In this document: positions 5,900 through 8,950 of the stretch, one piece after another
How the letters are laid out: each line of letters starts with the position of its first letter
Numbering within the stretch: position 1 is the first letter of the stretch
NCBI GenBank assembly: GCA_913060845.1
Contig: CAJXVF010000060.1
Span: forward strand, 1 to 8,950
Origin: an uncultured Alphaproteobacteria bacterium
Lineage (GTDB): Bacteria; Pseudomonadota; Alphaproteobacteria; Bin95
DNA: 8,950 nucleotides
Direction of reading: 5' to 3'
Position numbers and translations under genes: made by a program
The notes under the pieces: model-generated
Databases searched by the model: none
Told to the model about the DNA's origin: nothing
The model's input: the letters and a program-made list of their open reading frames with translations, nothing else

Positions 5900-7522
5900 T
5901 CACCCAGGCGAGCGCCGATCTGGCGTGAGCGTTGCGACGCTGCGACGGAATGGGCCGCGGTCTGGGTTCGTGCCCGGCGTTGGCAGGAGCGGGCGGATGG
6001 CCGCCAGCTTGTTGGCGTGCGTACTTTCCCAATCGTCCGTGAGCAGACCGCCCGTATCCCCGGAATTTGGGTTCCAGGACCAATAAGTCCACGCGACCCG
6101 GCCTTCAGCGACTGGGCGCTTCAGGAATGCGATCAGGGCTTTCATCCAAGCACGATCACCCGCCGTTTTCATGTGAGAGCCGAATTCACCAATTAGCACA
6201 GGCGCTTCCTGCTGTTCAAACAGGAAGGCCCAGTGCTTGCGCCACACATTCGGTAGGTTCTTGGTAAAGTTCCGCCCCTTTAGCCAAGGCTGCGGATAGA
6301 CAGATGCCGGGTAAACATGGGTCGAATAGACCAACCGATTAGGCCGGTCGAGCCGGATCGGCTTCTGCCTGGCCCCGGCCAAATTCCCGCCATCCCAGTA
6401 ATGCGTCCCGGCGGCTTTCGCCACGCCCTCAATGATAATCAGCCATTTGGAATTGGCCGCCAGAACCGCATTGCCGCCCCGTGTCGCCGCGCGCCGCCAA
6501 TCATTCCGCCCGCCGCCGCCCCAACGCGCCGCATTGTGCGGTTCGTTGAAAAGATCGAGGCCTATGACAGCCGGGTGGTTCTTGTAGCGTTTGGCGACAA
6601 ACACCAGGTCCTGCACCCACTGGTCTTCGCTGAACGTGGCGGAGTGCCAAAGGCCGGAATCCTCTGCGCCATGACCGGACGTGATCCGGTGATTATCCAG
6701 CAGCACGCGCATGCCGATGACGCCAGCATAAGCCACGATCTTGTCCATGATCTCTAGGCCGGAAAGGCCCTTCAGATCACTGTTCTTATAAAAGTCGATG
6801 CCGTTCGGCTCTTTCTTGGAGCGCAGCAACGCATTGGAATAGGGCAAGCGGATGATGTTGAAGCCAAGGTCTTTCATCTGCCCCATCATCTGGCGCCAAC
6901 CCCGTGTCCAGATACCGTGGGGTGCCAGGTTCGGCGTCTCGAGGCCGAACCAGTTTACGCCGTGCAGCCTAACTGGACGGCCGGATGCATCGACGATCCG
7001 GCCATTGAGCGTTGCTAATGGCCCAAGCGCGCCGCTGCTGGAGGGTGCCGCCTGTGTTGTCGGCGCATTTGGACGATATGCGGCAGATTGCACGCCATCA
7101 TCATCACGGATCACGGCCCGCGCTTGCCCGCACGTGACCTGGGCACCATCGACACGACCAAGTGCGATATAGGCCGCTTCGTCGCCTTCAAGCGTTTTGT
7201 CATCACGGATCGTCAAGACGATTTTGACCTCCGTCTCTCCGGGCATCAGCACCAGGTTCGGTGCCGGTGCCAGATAATCCACCCCAGCTTGGGCGTCCCC
7301 GCCAGAAATCCGCAATGAGGCCATAACAGGCCAAGGTGCCGGACGGTCAAGCCGGGCAATGACAGTAACAGAGCCCGCACTTTCTTTCGCCTCGCCGTCC
7401 ACGAGCGTCAGACGCGGGCTACCGGCGGCATGCGCTGGCAGCATGGCCACCGTACTGGCGAGCAAAAGCAACCCTGCGGTCAGGGCGGCAAATGGCAGGC
7501 GATCATTCAGGCATTTGGTCAT
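5900..7522 (-). CDS. Secreted Calx-beta/GH5-family glycoside hydrolase (cellulase-like)
   Basis: This is a predicted exported endo-type hydrolase of beta-linked polysaccharides, 540 residues. A Sec signal peptide (about 1-32) has a hydrophobic core and an LPAHA-A cleavage context. Residues about 35-142 form a Calx-beta domain, shown by AGVDYLAP, a PGETEV segment and the acidic RDDKTLEGDE and VIRDDDG ends. An Ala/Pro/Ser/Thr-rich linker (about 145-167) leads to a GH5 domain. The GH5 motifs are LHGVNWFGLET, IIRLPYSN, LLDNHR, DLFNEPH with the acid/base Glu327, YSTHVYP, LIGEFGSH with the nucleophile Glu446, and WTYWSWNPNSGDTGG. Both catalytic glutamates are present, so it is probably active. The substrate (cellulose, other beta-glucan or mannan) cannot be decided. 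The ATG at 7522 is chosen over an in-frame TTG at 7531, which adds only three residues; neither has a strong Shine-Dalgarno. It follows adhC on the same strand after 124 bp and ends 16 bp before the shared terminator. Confidence 0.9.
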   Translation of the reverse strand: MTKCLNDRLPFAALTAGLLLLASTVAMLPAHAAGSPRLTLVDGEAKESAGSVTVIARLDRPAPWPVMASLRISGGDAQAGVDYLAPAPNLVLMPGETEVKIVLTIRDDKTLEGDEAAYIALGRVDGAQVTCGQARAVIRDDDGVQSAAYRPNAPTTQAAPSSSGALGPLATLNGRIVDASGRPVRLHGVNWFGLETPNLAPHGIWTRGWRQMMGQMKDLGFNIIRLPYSNALLRSKKEPNGIDFYKNSDLKGLSGLEIMDKIVAYAGVIGMRVLLDNHRITSGHGAEDSGLWHSATFSEDQWVQDLVFVAKRYKNHPAVIGLDLFNEPHNAARWGGGGRNDWRRAATRGGNAVLAANSKWLIIIEGVAKAAGTHYWDGGNLAGARQKPIRLDRPNRLVYSTHVYPASVYPQPWLKGRNFTKNLPNVWRKHWAFLFEQQEAPVLIGEFGSHMKTAGDRAWMKALIAFLKRPVAEGRVAWTYWSWNPNSGDTGGLLTDDWESTHANKLAAIRPLLPTPGTNPDRGPFRRSVATLTPDRRSPG

Positions 7523-7540
7523 GGCGGGCAAATCCAGCTC

Positions 7541-7556
7541 TATTCAAAGCTGAATA
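7541..7556. repeat. Short inverted repeat upstream of the GH5 gene
   Basis: TATTCA-AAGC-TGAATA is a perfect 6-bp inverted repeat with a 4-nt spacer, 18 bp upstream of the GH5 ATG. It could be an operator or a leader hairpin. Arms of this length also arise by chance, and no function is assigned. Confidence 0.4.
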
Positions 7557-7646
7557 TGCCCCGAACGCCTTACAACACGCCTAAACCGTTCGCCGCAATT
7601 GTCCCTAAAATGCGCGCGAGTTTCGCCCGCCAGCCATTAACCTTGT

Positions 7647-8756
7647 TTAGTACACCACAACGCTACGAATGCTTTCACCGGAATGCATCAGGTCGAACGC
7701 TTTATTGATGTCTTCCAAGGGCATGGTGTGGGTGATCAGCGGATCAATGGAGACTTTGCCTTCCATATAGAGATCAACGATCTTTGGCACATCCGTCCGT
7801 CCGCGTGCGCCACCGAACGCAGACCCACGCCATACCCGGCCTGTTACCAGCTGGAAGGGACGGGTCGAAATCTCAGCACCTGCAGGTGCCACACCAATGA
7901 TGATGCTTTCACCCCAGCCTTTGTGGCAGGATTCAAGCGCTGCCCGCATAACTTCAACATTACCAATGCACTCGAAAGTATAATCCGCCCCACCTTGCGT
8001 GATATCCACCAGATGGTTGACGAGATCACCGTCCAGCTTCTGTGGGTTTACAAAGTCCGTCATGCCGAACTGGGTGGCGAGCGGGACTTTGCTTTCGTTG
8101 ATATCAACGCCGATGATCTGGCGCGCACCAACCATTTTCAGGCCCTGGATCACGTTCAGCCCAATGCCGCCAAGGCCGAACACGATGGCGCGGGACAGTG
8201 GCTCAACCTTGGCCGTGAACATCACTGCACCAAGGCCCGTGGTGACGCCGCAGCCGATATAGCAAATCTTGTCGAACGGTGCGTCTGGCCGCACTTTCGC
8301 CAGCGCGATTTCCGGCAGCACGCTGTAATTGGAAAACGTGCTGGTGCCCATATAATGCAGGATCTTCTCACCCTTATAGGAGAAGCGGCTGGTGCCGTCC
8401 GGCATCACGCCCTGACCCTGGGTCGTGCGCACGGCCTGGCAGAGATTGGTTTTGGGGTTCAGGCAATATTCGCACGTCCGGCATTCCGGCGTGTAGAGCG
8501 GGATCACATGATCGCCGGGTTTCAGCGTCGAGACGCCGGGACCCACCTCAACCACAACGCCAGCGCCCTCATGCCCCAAAATCGCGGGAAACGCACCTTC
8601 AGGGTCCGCGCCGGAGAGCGTGAACTCATCGGTGTGGCAAACACCGGTCGCTTTCATCTCGACCAGCACTTCGCCCGCCTTCGGCCCCTCCAGATCAACC
8701 TCAACAATCTCAAGCGGCTTCCCCGCCTCAAACGCTACCGCAGCCTTCGTTTTCAT
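7647..8756 (-). CDS. adhC (frmA): S-(hydroxymethyl)glutathione dehydrogenase / class III alcohol dehydrogenase
   Basis: This cytoplasmic zinc enzyme oxidises S-(hydroxymethyl)glutathione, formed from formaldehyde and glutathione, to S-formylglutathione with NAD+. It may also reduce S-nitrosoglutathione. The 369 residues are full length. Catalytic zinc ligands are Cys40, His62-Glu63 and Cys169; structural zinc ligands are Cys92, Cys95, Cys98 and Cys106. Arg110 in [18 protein letters not shown] corresponds to the arginine (Arg115 in the human enzyme) that marks class III specificity, and the Rossmann glycine motif GLGGIG is at 194-199. It ends [11 protein letters not shown], typical of the family. 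The ATG at 8756 has GAGGGG 8 nt upstream. The usual partners, an S-formylglutathione hydrolase and an FrmR-type repressor, are not seen nearby. The downstream gene on the same strand encodes the unrelated GH5 protein, so co-transcription would be incidental. Confidence 0.97.
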   Translation of the reverse strand: MKTKAAVAFEAGKPLEIVEVDLEGPKAGEVLVEMKATGVCHTDEFTLSGADPEGAFPAILGHEGAGVVVEVGPGVSTLKPGDHVIPLYTPECRTCEYCLNPKTNLCQAVRTTQGQGVMPDGTSRFSYKGEKILHYMGTSTFSNYSVLPEIALAKVRPDAPFDKICYIGCGVTTGLGAVMFTAKVEPLSRAIVFGLGGIGLNVIQGLKMVGARQIIGVDINESKVPLATQFGMTDFVNPQKLDGDLVNHLVDITQGGADYTFECIGNVEVMRAALESCHKGWGESIIIGVAPAGAEISTRPFQLVTGRVWRGSAFGGARGRTDVPKIVDLYMEGKVSIDPLITHTMPLEDINKAFDLMHSGESIRSVVVY

Positions 8757-8764
8757 GAATTCTG

Positions 8765-8770
8765 CCCCTC
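8765..8770 (-). promoter_or_regulatory. adhC ribosome-binding site
   Basis: GAGGGG on the minus strand lies 8 nt upstream of the ATG at 8756, supporting that start. Confidence 0.8.
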
Positions 8771-8773
8771 AAA

Positions 8774-8795
8774 GTTCGCAATACAGACCGCGAAC
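8774..8795. repeat. Inverted repeat upstream of adhC, possible operator
   Basis: GTTCGC and GCGAAC form a perfect 6-bp inverted repeat separated by 10 nt, in the 132-bp region between the divergent adhC and the gene starting at 8889. It sits just upstream of the adhC ribosome-binding site, where a repressor or a leader hairpin could act. No regulator is identified. I saw no convincing -35/-10 pair for either gene here. Confidence 0.4.
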
Positions 8796-8873
8796 GCTAA
8801 TCCCATTCCAGCAGGTTGTCATCCCGCCAGATATAAGCGGAGATTTCAACTACTCCCTTTGGCTGAAATTTCT

Positions 8874-8879
8874 GAGGGG
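8874..8879 (+). promoter_or_regulatory. Ribosome-binding site of the gene starting at 8889
   Basis: GAGGGG is followed after 9 nt by the ATG at 8889. This is the main evidence that the short open frame at the window end is a real gene start. Confidence 0.6.
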
Positions 8880-8888
8880 ATACATTTT

Positions 8889-8950
8889 ATGATTGTGAAT
8901 TTTAACGACCATGTGATGATAGCAGCTAACGCAACCAAGACACGTTATGG
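8889..8950 (+). CDS. Start of an unidentified gene (3' part outside the window)
   Basis: From the ATG at 8889 the frame stays open to the window end, giving 20 codons that begin MIVNFNDHVMIAANATKT. A strong Shine-Dalgarno stands at the right distance. The fragment is too short to assign a family. It is divergent from adhC, an arrangement often seen with a regulator, but nothing in the 20 residues shows a DNA-binding motif. Confidence 0.5.
   Translation, partial: MIVNFNDHVMIAANATKTRY

Noticed and set aside
7523..7531. TTG at 7531 as start of the GH5 gene
   Set aside because: It adds three residues before the ATG at 7522, with no better ribosome-binding site; the ATG gives a normal signal peptide.
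7637..7650. A possible second CtrA site (TTAA-N7-TAGT) near the adhC stop
   Set aside because: The second half matches the consensus poorly and the site is over 100 bp from the GH5 start.
8816..8836. TTGTCA and TATAAG as a promoter for the gene at 8889
   Set aside because: The spacing is only 10 nt, too short for a sigma70 promoter.

Overview
The window reads as ordinary, gene-dense chromosome from a moderately GC-rich Gram-negative bacterium, most likely an alphaproteobacterium. Support for that placement is the dnaK-dnaJ pair with a heat-shock-type promoter, a class III alcohol dehydrogenase of the AdhC/FrmA type, a CtrA-like box (TTAA-N7-CTAA) ahead of a single-domain response regulator, and the general style of the proteins. 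The genus cannot be fixed from sequence reading alone.

Layout, left to right. (1) 1-1020, plus strand: the C-terminal 339 codons of a P1B-type Cu(+)-exporting ATPase, cut by the window edge. (2) 1046-4217, minus strand: dnaJ and dnaK, transcribed dnaK then dnaJ and convergent with the ATPase across only 25 bp. The dnaK upstream region holds a sigma32/sigma70-like promoter and a leader of about 140 nt with four small hairpins. (3) 4475-5344, plus strand and divergent from dnaK: a DUF1848 protein with a C-terminal Cx3Cx2C cysteine cluster resembling the radical-SAM [4Fe-4S] motif. (4) 5444-5809, plus strand: an orphan CheY-like receiver protein whose ribosome-binding site lies in a small GC hairpin, closed by a strong bidirectional terminator at 5840-5883. 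(5) 5900-7522, minus strand: a secreted glycoside hydrolase with an N-terminal Calx-beta domain fused to a GH5 (cellulase-like) catalytic domain. (6) 7647-8756, minus strand: S-(hydroxymethyl)glutathione dehydrogenase. (7) 8889-8950, plus strand: the first 20 codons of an unidentified gene with a good Shine-Dalgarno, divergent from adhC.

How the genes work together: only dnaK and dnaJ form an evident functional unit, the Hsp70 chaperone and its J-protein co-chaperone. The other genes look like independent units in copper export, formaldehyde detoxification, extracellular polysaccharide cleavage, signalling and an uncharacterised Fe-S-like protein. I see no tRNA or rRNA, insertion sequence, CRISPR array, phage or defence genes, and no gene-free stretch longer than about 260 bp. 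The observations most worth following are the DUF1848 protein with its C-terminal radical-SAM-like cysteines, the Calx-beta/GH5 architecture, and the regulatory sequences ahead of dnaK and the receiver gene. None of these amounts to a clearly new system.
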